A DNA stretch of 64,000 bases from Lutibacter sp. A80 (GTDB taxonomy: Bacteria; Bacteroidota; Bacteroidia; Flavobacteriales; Flavobacteriaceae). Position numbers and translations under genes: made by a program. Positions 44,643-53,423 of the stretch are shown piece by piece (the stretch's first letter is position 1; the number at the start of each line of letters is the position of its first letter). A model generated the notes under the pieces. It saw nothing but the letters and a program-made list of their open reading frames with translations. It was not told where the DNA came from and made no database searches. The stretch covers positions 833,501-897,500 of the forward strand of contig NZ_CP092480.1 of assembly GCF_022429645.1 (NCBI RefSeq), in the 5' to 3' direction.

Positions 44643-45749
44643 ATGAAAATAGGCATATTAAAAGAGACTCAGAAAAGTGAAAAAAGAGTATCTATTTCAC
44701 CAAATATTGCTAAACAACTTATTGCCCTCGGATTTGATGTTTTAATAGAAGAAGATGCCGGATTTGCATCAGCTTATAAAAATTCAGATTATCAAAATGT
44801 TGGCGTAAAAGTCGAAAAAAAAGAAGTTGTTTTTAAAGAAGCTAAAATTTTAATTAAAATTAATCCTTTTACATTAGAAGATTTAAAGCTAATTGATAAA
44901 TCTCATATTTTAATGAGTCAATTATACCATAAATCTAATGAGGAACTAATAAAAGCTATTGCAGCTACTGGTGCAACTGCTTTTTCTATGGATGCTATGC
45001 CTCGTATTTCGAGAGCACAAGATATGGATGTTTTAAGCTCTCAAAGCAATCTTGCAGGGTACAAAGCAGTTATTGTAGGTGCAAATGAGATGACTAAAAT
45101 ATTTCCTTTAATGATGACTGCAGCAGGAACTATTACTCCTGCAAGAGTGTTAATTTACGGTGTTGGTGTTGCAGGATTACAAGCAATTGCAACAGCTAAA
45201 AGATTAGGAGCTGTTGTTGAAGCTACAGATATTAGAATGGAAACAAAAGAACAAACAGAATCTCTTGGTGCTAAATTTATTTCTGTTGACAATACTGGTG
45301 AAGAAAAATCTGAAGGTGGTTACGCTAAAACTGCTTCTGAAGATTATGCCCGAAAACAAAAAGAAGCCGTTAACAAATCTTTATTTAAAGCAGATTTAGT
45401 AATTACAACTGCTATGGTTCCTGGTAGAAAATCTCCTGTTTTAATTTCTGAAGAACAAGTAAAACAAATGAAAAATGGGGCTGTTATTATAGATTTAGCT
45501 GCAGTACAAGGCGGTAACTGTGAAATAAGTGAAATGGATAAAACCATAATTAAACACGGTGTTAAAGTAATTGGAAGCTCAATCTCTCCAATTAGTGTTT
45601 CAACAAATGCAAGTGATTTGTATGCTAAAAACATGTTTAATTTCTTAAAACATTTAACTGATGATAAAAATGAATTTAAATGGGAATTAGATGAAGAAAT
45701 AACAGATGAAACTTTAATTATACAAGAAGGAAAAATCAGAAAAAACTAA
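44643..45749 (+). CDS. pntAA: NAD(P) transhydrogenase subunit alpha, NAD-binding part
   Basis: 368 residues. This is domain I of the proton-translocating transhydrogenase, which binds NAD(H). KETQKSEKRVSISPNIAKQL opens the alanine-dehydrogenase/PNT fold, and VLIYGVGVAGLQAIATAKRLG is the nucleotide-binding GxGxxG. The RQD-like loop and VVITTAMVPGRKSPVL follow. It is encoded apart from the membrane part, as in many bacteria with a split alpha subunit. pntAB follows after 12 bases. Confidence 0.93.
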   Translation: MKIGILKETQKSEKRVSISPNIAKQLIALGFDVLIEEDAGFASAYKNSDYQNVGVKVEKKEVVFKEAKILIKINPFTLEDLKLIDKSHILMSQLYHKSNEELIKAIAATGATAFSMDAMPRISRAQDMDVLSSQSNLAGYKAVIVGANEMTKIFPLMMTAAGTITPARVLIYGVGVAGLQAIATAKRLGAVVEATDIRMETKEQTESLGAKFISVDNTGEEKSEGGYAKTASEDYARKQKEAVNKSLFKADLVITTAMVPGRKSPVLISEEQVKQMKNGAVIIDLAAVQGGNCEISEMDKTIIKHGVKVIGSSISPISVSTNASDLYAKNMFNFLKHLTDDKNEFKWELDEEITDETLIIQEGKIRKN

Positions 45750-45761
45750 AAGTAGAATAAT

Positions 45762-46070
45762 ATGGATAATTTAATAGAATTTATTAATAGTAACCTACAA
45801 CTTTTATACATTTTAATACTAGCTGTATTTATTGGGGTAGAGTTAATTAAAAATGTTCCAACAGTTTTACATACACCTTTAATGTCAGGTGCTAATGCTC
45901 TTTCAGGAGTTGTAATTGTAGGTGCAATTTTAGTAATGCTACAAGCTGATCCAACAAACTATATAGCCTTAGCTTTTGGATTTGTTGCTATAGTATTAGG
46001 AATAATAAATGTTGTTGGTGGATTTGCAGTTACCGACAGAATGTTACAAATGTTTAAAAAGAAAAAATAA
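45762..46070 (+). CDS. pntAB: NAD(P) transhydrogenase subunit alpha, membrane part
   Basis: 102 residues with three membrane helices (about 13-31, 41-62 and 67-91). HTPLMSGANALSGVVIVGA is the conserved loop of the membrane domain. It forms part of the proton channel with PntB. Its last base is the first base of the pntB start (TAATG). Confidence 0.93.
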   Translation: MDNLIEFINSNLQLLYILILAVFIGVELIKNVPTVLHTPLMSGANALSGVVIVGAILVMLQADPTNYIALAFGFVAIVLGIINVVGGFAVTDRMLQMFKKKK

Positions 46071-47473
46071 TGAATATCGCTTTAGGAATTATATATTTAA
46101 TAACAACAGTAACTTTTGTTATTGGTTTAAAAATGTTAGGTCATCCAGAAACAGCAAAAAAAGGAAATCTTTTATCTGGTGCTGGTATGGTTATAGCTAT
46201 TCTTGCTACATTATATTTACACGATTTTGAAGTTCCTGCTTTAAATTATATTTTAATATGGACAGCTTTAATTATTGGTGCAGTAATAGGATATCTTATT
46301 GCCATAAAAGTTGAAATGACTAAAATGCCAGAACTTGTTTCTTTATTTAATGGTTTTGGTGGTGCAAGTGCAACCTTAATAGGATTGGTAGAATTTAGCA
46401 AAAATATTGGTGTAGAAGATTCTATGAAAGCTTCATCTGCCATAGTAACAACTATTATTGCAGCAATAATAATAGGAAGTATTACTTTTACCGGAAGTTT
46501 AGTTGCTTGGGCAAAGTTAAACGGTTCGTTAAAAGATATTCGTTTACCAAAATACAACCTCATAAATAATTTATTATTTTTAGCTTTAATTGCTTTTGGA
46601 GCTTATATAGTATTAGTAAATACAGATAGTCTTATACTAATGTATACACTATTAGTAGCTTCTTTAATTTATGGTTACTTATTTGTAATTCCAATTGGAG
46701 GAGCAGATATGCCTGTTGTAATTTCATTATTAAACTCTTTAACAGGTATTGCTGCTGCTATTACAGGTATTTTATATGGTAATATGGTTATGTTAGTTGG
46801 TGGTATTTTAGTTGGTTCTGCTGGATTAATATTAACATTTGCTATGTGTAAAGCTATGAATAGATCTTTAGGGAGTGTTATTTTTGGTGCTTTTGGAGGT
46901 GGTGCCGCTGCTGCTGCAGGTACTGTAAGTAAAACTGGTGGAAACATTAAAAAAACAAGTGCTAGTGATTCTGCAGTTATGCTAAACTATTCTTCAAATG
47001 TAATAATTGTTCCTGGTTACGGATTAGCTGTTGCACAAGCACAGCATGTAATTCACGAATTAGAAGAAATTTTAACTGAAAAAGGAGTAAATGTAAAATA
47101 TGCAATTCACCCAGTTGCAGGTAGAATGCCTGGCCATATGAACGTGCTTTTAGCTGAAAGTAATGTAGATTATGATAAGCTGGTTGAAATGGATGCAATA
47201 AACCCTCAATTTCCAAATACTGATGTAGTATTAGTTGTTGGTGCAAATGATGTTGTAAACCCAGCTGCACACAACGATCCTTCAAGTCCAATTTACGGAA
47301 TGCCTATTTTAGATGTTGAAAATGCAAAACATATAATTGTTAACAAAAGAAGTATGAATGCTGGTTATGCTGGAATTGAAAATGAACTATTCTTTAACCA
47401 AAAAACTTCTATGCTTTTTGGAGATGCAAAAGCAGCTTTAACTGAACTAGTTGCAGAATTAAAAAACATGTAA
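46070..47473 (+). CDS. pntB: NAD(P) transhydrogenase subunit beta
   Basis: 467 residues. Multiple membrane helices (about 1-270) are followed by the NADP(H)-binding domain III with VPGYGLAVAQAQHVIHELEE, HPVAGRMPGHMNVLLAE and VLVVGANDVVNPAA. With the two alpha parts it uses the proton gradient to drive hydride transfer from NADH to NADP+. It overlaps pntAB by one base. A conserved protein of unknown role follows 179 bases later. Confidence 0.95.
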   Translation: MNIALGIIYLITTVTFVIGLKMLGHPETAKKGNLLSGAGMVIAILATLYLHDFEVPALNYILIWTALIIGAVIGYLIAIKVEMTKMPELVSLFNGFGGASATLIGLVEFSKNIGVEDSMKASSAIVTTIIAAIIIGSITFTGSLVAWAKLNGSLKDIRLPKYNLINNLLFLALIAFGAYIVLVNTDSLILMYTLLVASLIYGYLFVIPIGGADMPVVISLLNSLTGIAAAITGILYGNMVMLVGGILVGSAGLILTFAMCKAMNRSLGSVIFGAFGGGAAAAAGTVSKTGGNIKKTSASDSAVMLNYSSNVIIVPGYGLAVAQAQHVIHELEEILTEKGVNVKYAIHPVAGRMPGHMNVLLAESNVDYDKLVEMDAINPQFPNTDVVLVVGANDVVNPAAHNDPSSPIYGMPILDVENAKHIIVNKRSMNAGYAGIENELFFNQKTSMLFGDAKAALTELVAELKNM

Positions 47474-47489
47474 AACTCTTTTTTACCAG

Positions 47490-47556
47490 TTACCTCGATT
47501 TATTAATATTTAAATATAAATATTTAAGCTTAAAATAATAAATCGAGGTAATTTTA
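47490..47556 (+). terminator. Large hairpin after pntB
   Basis: A 16-bp perfect stem (TTACCTCGATTTATTA at 47490-47505 with its complement at 47536-47551) encloses about 30 bases that are also palindromic, followed by TTTTATA. It probably terminates the pnt operon; the size is unusual. Confidence 0.6.
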
Positions 47557-47629
47557 TATACTATTATTACAAATATGCTAAAAATTTAAAGTTACATTTA
47601 ACATAGTTTTATTCAAGAAATTATTTTAG

Positions 47630-47637
47630 TATTTTTG
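47630..47637 (+). promoter_or_regulatory. Promoter -7 element for the 484-residue protein gene
   Basis: TATTTTTG matches TAnnTTTG, 16 bases before the ATG at 47653, implying transcription separate from the pnt operon. Confidence 0.5.
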
Positions 47638-47652
47638 TGAAAACTAAAAAAA

Positions 47653-49107
47653 ATGGCTTTAATATTAAAAGGAGATAGAGAGATTAATGAAGTAAAATCC
47701 AGTAAAGCAAAAGCTTTAAAAGTTAATCTGAATAAACATACTTATGGAACTTTTGCAGAAATAGGTGCAGGTCAAGAAACTGTGCGTCATTTCTTTAGAG
47801 CTGGAGGTGCATCTGGTACTATTGCAAAAGCCATGAGTGCTTACGATAAAGATTTCTCTGATGCTATATATGGAGTCGAAGAAGACGGTCGTTATGTTAC
47901 TGAAAATAGGCTTAAAAAAATGCTTACCTATGAGGTAGAAATAATTGAAGACCGTTTAAGTAGAAAAACACATCCTAACAACATATTTTTCACCTATGCC
48001 AATACAGTAACCACCATAGATTTTGTTAAAAAATTTAAAGGCCATGGTTGGGTAGGTATTCGATTTCAATTATCACCTTTAGAAGATTACAGTGAAATAA
48101 TCTTACACATTCGATTTAAAGAAACAGATGCTAAATTACAACAAGAAACCCTAGGAGTTTTAGGAGTTAATTTAATATATGGTGCATTTTATTTAAACGA
48201 CAAACCTAAAGAATTATTAAAATCTCTGTATGATAATTTACATGAAGTTCAGTTAGAAATTGATATGATTAATTTTTCTGGACCTCGTTTTTCATATGTA
48301 GATAATAGGTTAATGAGTTTACTACTGGTAAAAAATGGTATGACAAATGCCGTAATGTTTGGTCCAGATGGTAATAACTTACTACCTGCACAACAATTAT
48401 ACAAAGCCAATATTTTAGCTCTAAGAGGTAGCTTTAGACCTGTTACAAAAGTAAACATGGATATGTTTAAACTTGCAGAGCAAATGTTTTTAAATGAAAG
48501 TAAGGTAAAAGCTGAAAACACAAAAATTATTTTTGAAATTACCTTGACAAATTTAAGTTCTGATGGAGAAATTGATGAAAGAGATTTCTTAGATCGAGCG
48601 GAATTACTTTGTTCTCTTGGACAAAATGTTATGATTACCAATTACCAAGAATACTATAAATTGGTTGAATATTTTTCAGAATTCACAAAAGAAAGAATTG
48701 CTTTAGCAATGGGTGTTCAAAGTTTTGTTCAAATATTTAACGAAAAATATTATCGTAATTTAAGCGGTGGAATTTTAGAAGCCTTTGGTAAATTATTCTT
48801 TAAAGATTTAAAAGTTTACTTATACCCTCTTAAAGATGAACGCACTGGAGAAATTAAAACTAGCGAAAACTTAAAAGTACATCCTCGTATGAAAGAATTA
48901 TACAAATTCTTTAAATACAATGGAAAAGTTATTGATATTAAAGATTTTGATCCAGAAATACTAGATGTCTTCTCTAGAAAAGTATTAGATATGATTGCTA
49001 ATGGAGAACATGGATGGGAAGAAATGCTTCCTATCGGAATTGCTGAAACCATTAAAAGTGAACGTTTATTTGGGTATTCAAAAAGAAAATTTTTCAAAAA
49101 ACACTAA
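47653..49107 (+). CDS. Conserved 484-residue protein of unknown function
   Basis: A soluble protein with no signal peptide or membrane segment. The N-terminus is highly regular: HTYGTFAEIGAGQETVRHFF then RAGGASGTIAKAMSAYDKDF. Later come a strand-helix series and ALAMGVQSFVQIFNEKYYRN. I recall close homologues across Bacteroidota being labelled nicotinate/nicotinamide-nucleotide adenylyltransferase, but the (H/T)xGH nucleotidyltransferase signature is not visible, so I do not use that name. It follows the transhydrogenase genes and has its own promoter element. Confidence 0.7.
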   Translation: MALILKGDREINEVKSSKAKALKVNLNKHTYGTFAEIGAGQETVRHFFRAGGASGTIAKAMSAYDKDFSDAIYGVEEDGRYVTENRLKKMLTYEVEIIEDRLSRKTHPNNIFFTYANTVTTIDFVKKFKGHGWVGIRFQLSPLEDYSEIILHIRFKETDAKLQQETLGVLGVNLIYGAFYLNDKPKELLKSLYDNLHEVQLEIDMINFSGPRFSYVDNRLMSLLLVKNGMTNAVMFGPDGNNLLPAQQLYKANILALRGSFRPVTKVNMDMFKLAEQMFLNESKVKAENTKIIFEITLTNLSSDGEIDERDFLDRAELLCSLGQNVMITNYQEYYKLVEYFSEFTKERIALAMGVQSFVQIFNEKYYRNLSGGILEAFGKLFFKDLKVYLYPLKDERTGEIKTSENLKVHPRMKELYKFFKYNGKVIDIKDFDPEILDVFSRKVLDMIANGEHGWEEMLPIGIAETIKSERLFGYSKRKFFKKH

Positions 49108-49166
49108 TTTTTTGCTATAAATTAAACCTTTATTAATTTTAGGTGTCTTATAATAAATATTCATAA

Positions 49167-49709
49167 GTGGATAACGATGCATTATTAGTAGCGCAACTAA
49201 AAGATAAAAAAACACAAGAACAAGCTTTTAGAAAATTAATGTCTTTATACAAAGAACGTTTGTATTGGCATATACGTAAAATTGTATATGTACATGCCGA
49301 TGCTGATGATGTTTTACAAAACACTTTTATAAAAATTTTTAGAAACATTCATTCATTTAAAGAAGAAAGCAAATTATATTCTTGGATGTACAGAATTGCT
49401 ACTAATGAAGCTATTACATTTATCAATAAAAAAGCAGCTAAACAACAAATAGATTTAAGTGAATTACAATTAAAATCTGTTGAAAATTTAAGTAACGACA
49501 TCGATTTTACAGGTGATGAAATTCAATTGTTGCTTCAAAAAGCAATTATTACATTACCGCATAAACAGCAATTGGTATTTAATATGAAATATTTTGATGA
49601 AATGAAATATAAAGAGATGTCAGAAATTTTAGATACTTCTGTTGGCGCTTTAAAAGCATCCTATTTTCATGCAGTAAAAAAAATTGAAGATTTCTTAAAA
49701 AACCATTAA
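49167..49709 (+). CDS. ECF-type RNA polymerase sigma factor
   Basis: 180 residues from a GTG start. Region 2 (about 23-90) includes DADDVLQNTFIKIFRNIHSF and SWMYRIATNEAITF. Region 4 (about 120-176) includes LPHKQQLVFNMKYFDEMKYK and DTSVGALKASYFHAVKKI, the DNA-binding helix-turn-helix. It directs polymerase to a small set of genes, usually its own operon. Two genes follow within 50 bases each: a single-helix membrane protein and a Spy-like exported protein. Confidence 0.95.
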   Translation: MDNDALLVAQLKDKKTQEQAFRKLMSLYKERLYWHIRKIVYVHADADDVLQNTFIKIFRNIHSFKEESKLYSWMYRIATNEAITFINKKAAKQQIDLSELQLKSVENLSNDIDFTGDEIQLLLQKAIITLPHKQQLVFNMKYFDEMKYKEMSEILDTSVGALKASYFHAVKKIEDFLKNH

Positions 49710-49744
49710 ACCTTAAAACTTTAAGTAAGTCTAAGCTAATAGTA

Positions 49745-50356
49745 ATGAACAATAAAGAAATACATAAAATGACTCCAATACTAGATAAAATGGTAGCAAA
49801 AAAACACGGTTTTAGCGTGCCAGAAGCCTATTTTAATACTATTGAAGATGGTGTATTTGCTGAAATAATTACTTCAAAAATTAATGTAAATAAAACAAAC
49901 TTTAAAGCTCCAAACGCTTATTTCGACACTGTTGAAGAGAATATTATTTCTAAACTTAAAACATATATAATTAAAAAAGAAACAGCACATTCAGTACCCG
50001 AAGGGTATTTTGAAACACTAGAAGATCAAGTTTTAAACAAAATTAAAACTACTTCAAAAGTTAGAACACTAAAAAAAGTTTCAAAATATATAGCTCCACT
50101 AGCAATTGCAGCTTCTTTTCTACTAATTTTTATATTGAACAATACACAAGACACAATTACTTTTGATAATTTAACTACTTCAGAAATTGAAGATTTTATA
50201 GATAATGATATGCTTCATTATGATGCCGAAAGTTTAGCAGCTATTTTTCCTGAAGTATCTCTAGATGATCTAAATTATACCGAAACTATACCTGATGCAG
50301 ATGTTGTAAACTATTTAAACGAAAATGATATAGATGCATTATTATTAGAAAATTAA
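49745..50356 (+). CDS. Putative anti-sigma membrane protein with three VPxxYF repeats
   Basis: 203 residues. The first 110, on the cytoplasmic side, contain three related units: FSVPEAYFNTIEDGVFAEI (about residue 24), FKAPNAYFDTVEENIISKL (about 56) and HSVPEGYFETLEDQVLNKI (about 87). One membrane helix (about 117-137) is followed by an acidic outer domain. Its position directly after an ECF sigma gene and its topology suggest an anti-sigma factor, although it lacks the ZAS His/Cys motif. The role is inferred; the repeats are seen directly. Confidence 0.75.
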   Translation: MNNKEIHKMTPILDKMVAKKHGFSVPEAYFNTIEDGVFAEIITSKINVNKTNFKAPNAYFDTVEENIISKLKTYIIKKETAHSVPEGYFETLEDQVLNKIKTTSKVRTLKKVSKYIAPLAIAASFLLIFILNNTQDTITFDNLTTSEIEDFIDNDMLHYDAESLAAIFPEVSLDDLNYTETIPDADVVNYLNENDIDALLLEN

Positions 50357-50367
50357 ACCTACTAGAA

Positions 50368-50820
50368 ATGAAAAAATTATTATATATATCGTTAATTTTA
50401 TTAATTGCAACAAATTCTGTTGTTGGTCAAAAAAAGAATAGACAAAATATAAAATTGTTAAAAACCGCATTTATTACAAATGCTATAACTTTAAAACCAG
50501 TTGAAGCTGAAAAATTTTGGCCAGTATACAACCAATACACAAATAAAATTCAACAGTTAAAAGTTGACTTAGAAAATAGCAAAACACAAGAATTTAAAAA
50601 TTCTGGAGGAATTGATAGTTTATCAGAATCTGATGCTCAAAAAGTTTTAGATCAATATTTACTTTATGAAAAAGAAGTTTATGAAACTAAAATTAGTATG
50701 ATTAAAGACCTTTCAACTATAATTTCAGCACATCAAATTATAAAATTGCAAAAAGCGGAACGCGATTTTAATAAACGAATGTTGCAAGAATACGGTAGAA
50801 GAAAAAGAATGGGACAATAG
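50368..50820 (+). CDS. Spy/CpxP-like exported helical protein
   Basis: 150 residues with a signal peptide (about 1-20, VVGQK). The mature part is entirely helical and charged (FITNAITLKPVEAEKFWPVY, then the IIKLQKAERDFNKRML stretch), like Spy/CpxP/ZraP periplasmic chaperones. It is the third gene of the ECF sigma unit, 11 bases after the putative anti-sigma gene, and could act as a periplasmic sensor or stress protein. Confidence 0.75.
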   Translation: MKKLLYISLILLIATNSVVGQKKNRQNIKLLKTAFITNAITLKPVEAEKFWPVYNQYTNKIQQLKVDLENSKTQEFKNSGGIDSLSESDAQKVLDQYLLYEKEVYETKISMIKDLSTIISAHQIIKLQKAERDFNKRMLQEYGRRKRMGQ

Positions 50821-50860
50821 TAGTATTTAAACTCTACATACTCCTACTCTACTAACAATT

Positions 50861-51358
50861 TTACTTTGGAAGTTTTATTTTTAAAGCTTCTACAATATTA
50901 TATGCAGCCGGACAAATTTCTGTGTTTTTAATAGTTAGATCAGCAATTTGAATAAATTTTCGTCTATCTGTGTGTGGATATTCACTACAAGCTTTTGGAC
51001 GAACATCATAAATCATACACATATTATCATTTAAATCTAAAAAAGCACAAGGAGCAGTTTTTAGCACATAAAAATTATCAGCATCTAACTCTAAATACTG
51101 AGTTGTAAAATCAAATACTTTCATTTTAAAATGTTTAGAAATACGTTCAATATCTTTATTAGTAAATATTGGACTTGTAGTTTTACAACAATTTCCGCAA
51201 GTTAAACAATCCGTTTTTTCAAACTCTTTGTCATGTAGATCTTGCATTACTACGTCTAAATTTTTAGGAGTGCGTTTCTTTAACTTCTGAAAATATTTTT
51301 TATTCTCAATAAGTTTATCTTTAGCTAACTTTGGTAATTCCTTTAAAAATTCTTCCAT
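50861..51358 (-). CDS. YkgJ family cysteine-cluster protein
   Basis: 165 residues from ATG 51358. The frame runs 11 codons further upstream to an earlier ATG, but the chosen start gives the usual MEEFLKELPKLAKDKL. Cysteines occur as CLTCGNCCKT, CAFLD...CMIYD, RPKACSEYPH and TEICPA, the zinc/iron-chelate pattern of the family (about 8 Cys). The function is unproven; a metal-binding or oxidoreductase role has been suggested for the family. Confidence 0.88.
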   Translation of the reverse strand: MEEFLKELPKLAKDKLIENKKYFQKLKKRTPKNLDVVMQDLHDKEFEKTDCLTCGNCCKTTSPIFTNKDIERISKHFKMKVFDFTTQYLELDADNFYVLKTAPCAFLDLNDNMCMIYDVRPKACSEYPHTDRRKFIQIADLTIKNTEICPAAYNIVEALKIKLPK

Positions 51359-51490
51359 TTTGCAAATATAAATGATATTTATTAGTACCATTGAGAATAC
51401 ATTTAAAATTTAATTTTAAAAATCTAGACCAACTATTTGTATTAAAATTAATTTGATTTTATAAAATCGTATAAATTATTTGAAATTTAG

Positions 51491-51498
51491 TACTTTTG
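51491..51498 (+). promoter_or_regulatory. Promoter -7 element for argS
   Basis: TACTTTTG matches TAnnTTTG, 25 bases before the argS ATG. Confidence 0.5.
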
Positions 51499-51523
51499 CA
51501 GCTTAAAATAATTTAGCAAAAAT

Positions 51524-53293
51524 ATGCACAATAGTTTAGAAATAGCTGTAAAAAAGGCTTTTAAAGAGATCTATAATACAGAAATAGAATCTGTTGAATT
51601 CCAGGCAACTAAAAAAGATTTTAAAGGTGATATAACCATAGTTGTTTTTGCCTTTTTACGATTTGTTAAAGGAAATCCAGTTGAAATTGGAACTAAAATT
51701 GGTACTTATTTAAAAGAAAATGTAGCAGAAGTTGCAGATTTTAATGTTGTTAAAGGGTTTTTAAACTTAGAAATCTCTGATTCGTTTTTTATAGAAAGCT
51801 TTAATACAATCTATAAAACCAATAATTTCGGTAAAGTAGCTACAACTAAAAATGAAAAAGCTGTTATGGTAGAATATTCTTCGCCAAACACTAACAAACC
51901 ACTTCATTTAGGGCATATTAGAAATAATTTATTAGGTTATTCTGTTGCTGAAATTATAAAAGCCTCAGGTAAACAGGTTTATAAAACTCAAATTATTAAC
52001 GATCGTGGAATTCATATTTGTAAAAGTATGGTCGCTTGGTTGCATTTTGGAAATGGAGAAACTCCAGAAAGTACAGGTTTAAAAGGCGATAAATTAGTTG
52101 GTAATTATTATGTTGCTTTTGATAAAGCTTATAAAAAAGAAATTGCACAACTTATTACAGAAGGAAAAACAGAAGAAGAAGCTAAAAAAGAAGCACCTCT
52201 TTTAATTGAAGCACAACAAATGCTCTTAAAATGGGAAGCTGGAGATAAAGAAGTAGTTGATTTATGGAAAACTATGAATCAATGGGTTTATGATGGTTTT
52301 GCTATAACCTATAAAGAATTAGGTGTAGATTTTGATAAAAATTATTATGAAAGTAATACCTATCTATTAGGAAAAGATATTGTAGCAGAAGGTTTAGAAA
52401 AAGGAATATTTCATAAAAAAGAAGACGGCTCTGTTTGGATAGATTTAACCGATGAAGGTTTAGATGAGAAAATTGTATTACGTGCCGATGGAACTGCTGT
52501 TTATATGACACAAGATATTGGTACTGCAATTGAACGTTTTAAAGATTTTGACCTTCAAGAGTTGGTTTATACCGTTGGAAACGAACAAGATTACCACTTT
52601 AAAGTATTATTTTTAATTTTAGATAAATTAGGATTCGATTGGGCTAAAAACTTATATCACTTATCATACGGAATGGTAGATTTACCAAATGGTAAAATGA
52701 AATCTAGAGAAGGAACTGTTGTTGATGCCGATGATTTAATGGTTGAAATGACAGATACAGCAAGAACAATCTCTCAAGAATTAGGTAAATTAGAAGGCTA
52801 TTCTAACGAAGAAAAAGAAACGCTATACAAAACTATTGGTTTAGGCGCGCTTAAATATTTTATTTTAAAAGTAGACCCTAAAAAACGTATTCTATTCGAC
52901 CCAGAAGAATCTGTTGATTTTGCTGGTAATACAGGTCCTTTTATTCAATATACTTATGCTAGAATACAATCTATTTTAAGAAAAGCTACCTTTGATTATA
53001 CTAAAGAAATAACCACAATTAGTTTAGATCCAAAAGAACGAGAATTAATTAAACAAATACAATTATTTCCTGAAATTATTCAAAATGCAGCTCAAAATCA
53101 TAGTCCTGCAATTATAGCAAATTATACATACGATTTGGTAAAAGTTTACAATTCATTTTACCAAACAGTACCAATTTTAGGCTGTGGAAATGAACAAGAA
53201 AAAATATTTAGAACACAACTATCATTCAAAGTAGCAGAAATAACAAAAACAGCATTTTCTTTATTAGGAATAAATGTTCCAGAGAGAATGTAA
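51524..53293 (+). CDS. argS: Arginine-tRNA ligase
   Basis: 589 residues. The N-terminal Add-1 domain is followed by the class I catalytic core: EYSSPNTNKPLHLGHIRNNL with HLGH at 128-131, and a KMSK-like KMKSREG at 391-397. The C-terminal DALR anticodon-binding domain has FIQYTYARIQSILRKA and ends NVPERM. It charges tRNA-Arg without a prior activated pool. Single gene with its own promoter element. Confidence 0.96.
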   Translation: MHNSLEIAVKKAFKEIYNTEIESVEFQATKKDFKGDITIVVFAFLRFVKGNPVEIGTKIGTYLKENVAEVADFNVVKGFLNLEISDSFFIESFNTIYKTNNFGKVATTKNEKAVMVEYSSPNTNKPLHLGHIRNNLLGYSVAEIIKASGKQVYKTQIINDRGIHICKSMVAWLHFGNGETPESTGLKGDKLVGNYYVAFDKAYKKEIAQLITEGKTEEEAKKEAPLLIEAQQMLLKWEAGDKEVVDLWKTMNQWVYDGFAITYKELGVDFDKNYYESNTYLLGKDIVAEGLEKGIFHKKEDGSVWIDLTDEGLDEKIVLRADGTAVYMTQDIGTAIERFKDFDLQELVYTVGNEQDYHFKVLFLILDKLGFDWAKNLYHLSYGMVDLPNGKMKSREGTVVDADDLMVEMTDTARTISQELGKLEGYSNEEKETLYKTIGLGALKYFILKVDPKKRILFDPEESVDFAGNTGPFIQYTYARIQSILRKATFDYTKEITTISLDPKERELIKQIQLFPEIIQNAAQNHSPAIIANYTYDLVKVYNSFYQTVPILGCGNEQEKIFRTQLSFKVAEITKTAFSLLGINVPERM

Positions 53294-53370
53294 TTTTAAC
53301 AAATTATAAAAATATAAATAGTATACTGTTTAAATTATTAAGCTATTAATAAATTAAAACAAAAAATAAC

Positions 53371-53378
53371 TAAATTTG
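53371..53378 (+). promoter_or_regulatory. Promoter -7 element for lpdA
   Basis: TAAATTTG matches TAnnTTTG, 45 bases before the lpdA ATG. Confidence 0.45.
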
Positions 53379-53423
53379 CTGTGTAAAACCAGTAAGTACT
53401 CATAAAAATTAAAATTTAAAAAC

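Noticed and set aside
46977-47291. 104-codon minus-strand ORF inside pntB
   Set aside because: Leu/His/Gln-rich shadow of the conserved NADP domain; no independent signal.
48249-48641. 130-codon minus-strand ORF inside the 484-residue protein gene
   Set aside because: Fully antisense to a strongly constrained coding region; Ser/Phe-rich shadow composition.
47653-49107. Nicotinate/nicotinamide-nucleotide adenylyltransferase
   Set aside because: No (H/T)xGH signature or ISSTxxR-like motif is visible; the label appears to be a propagated name.
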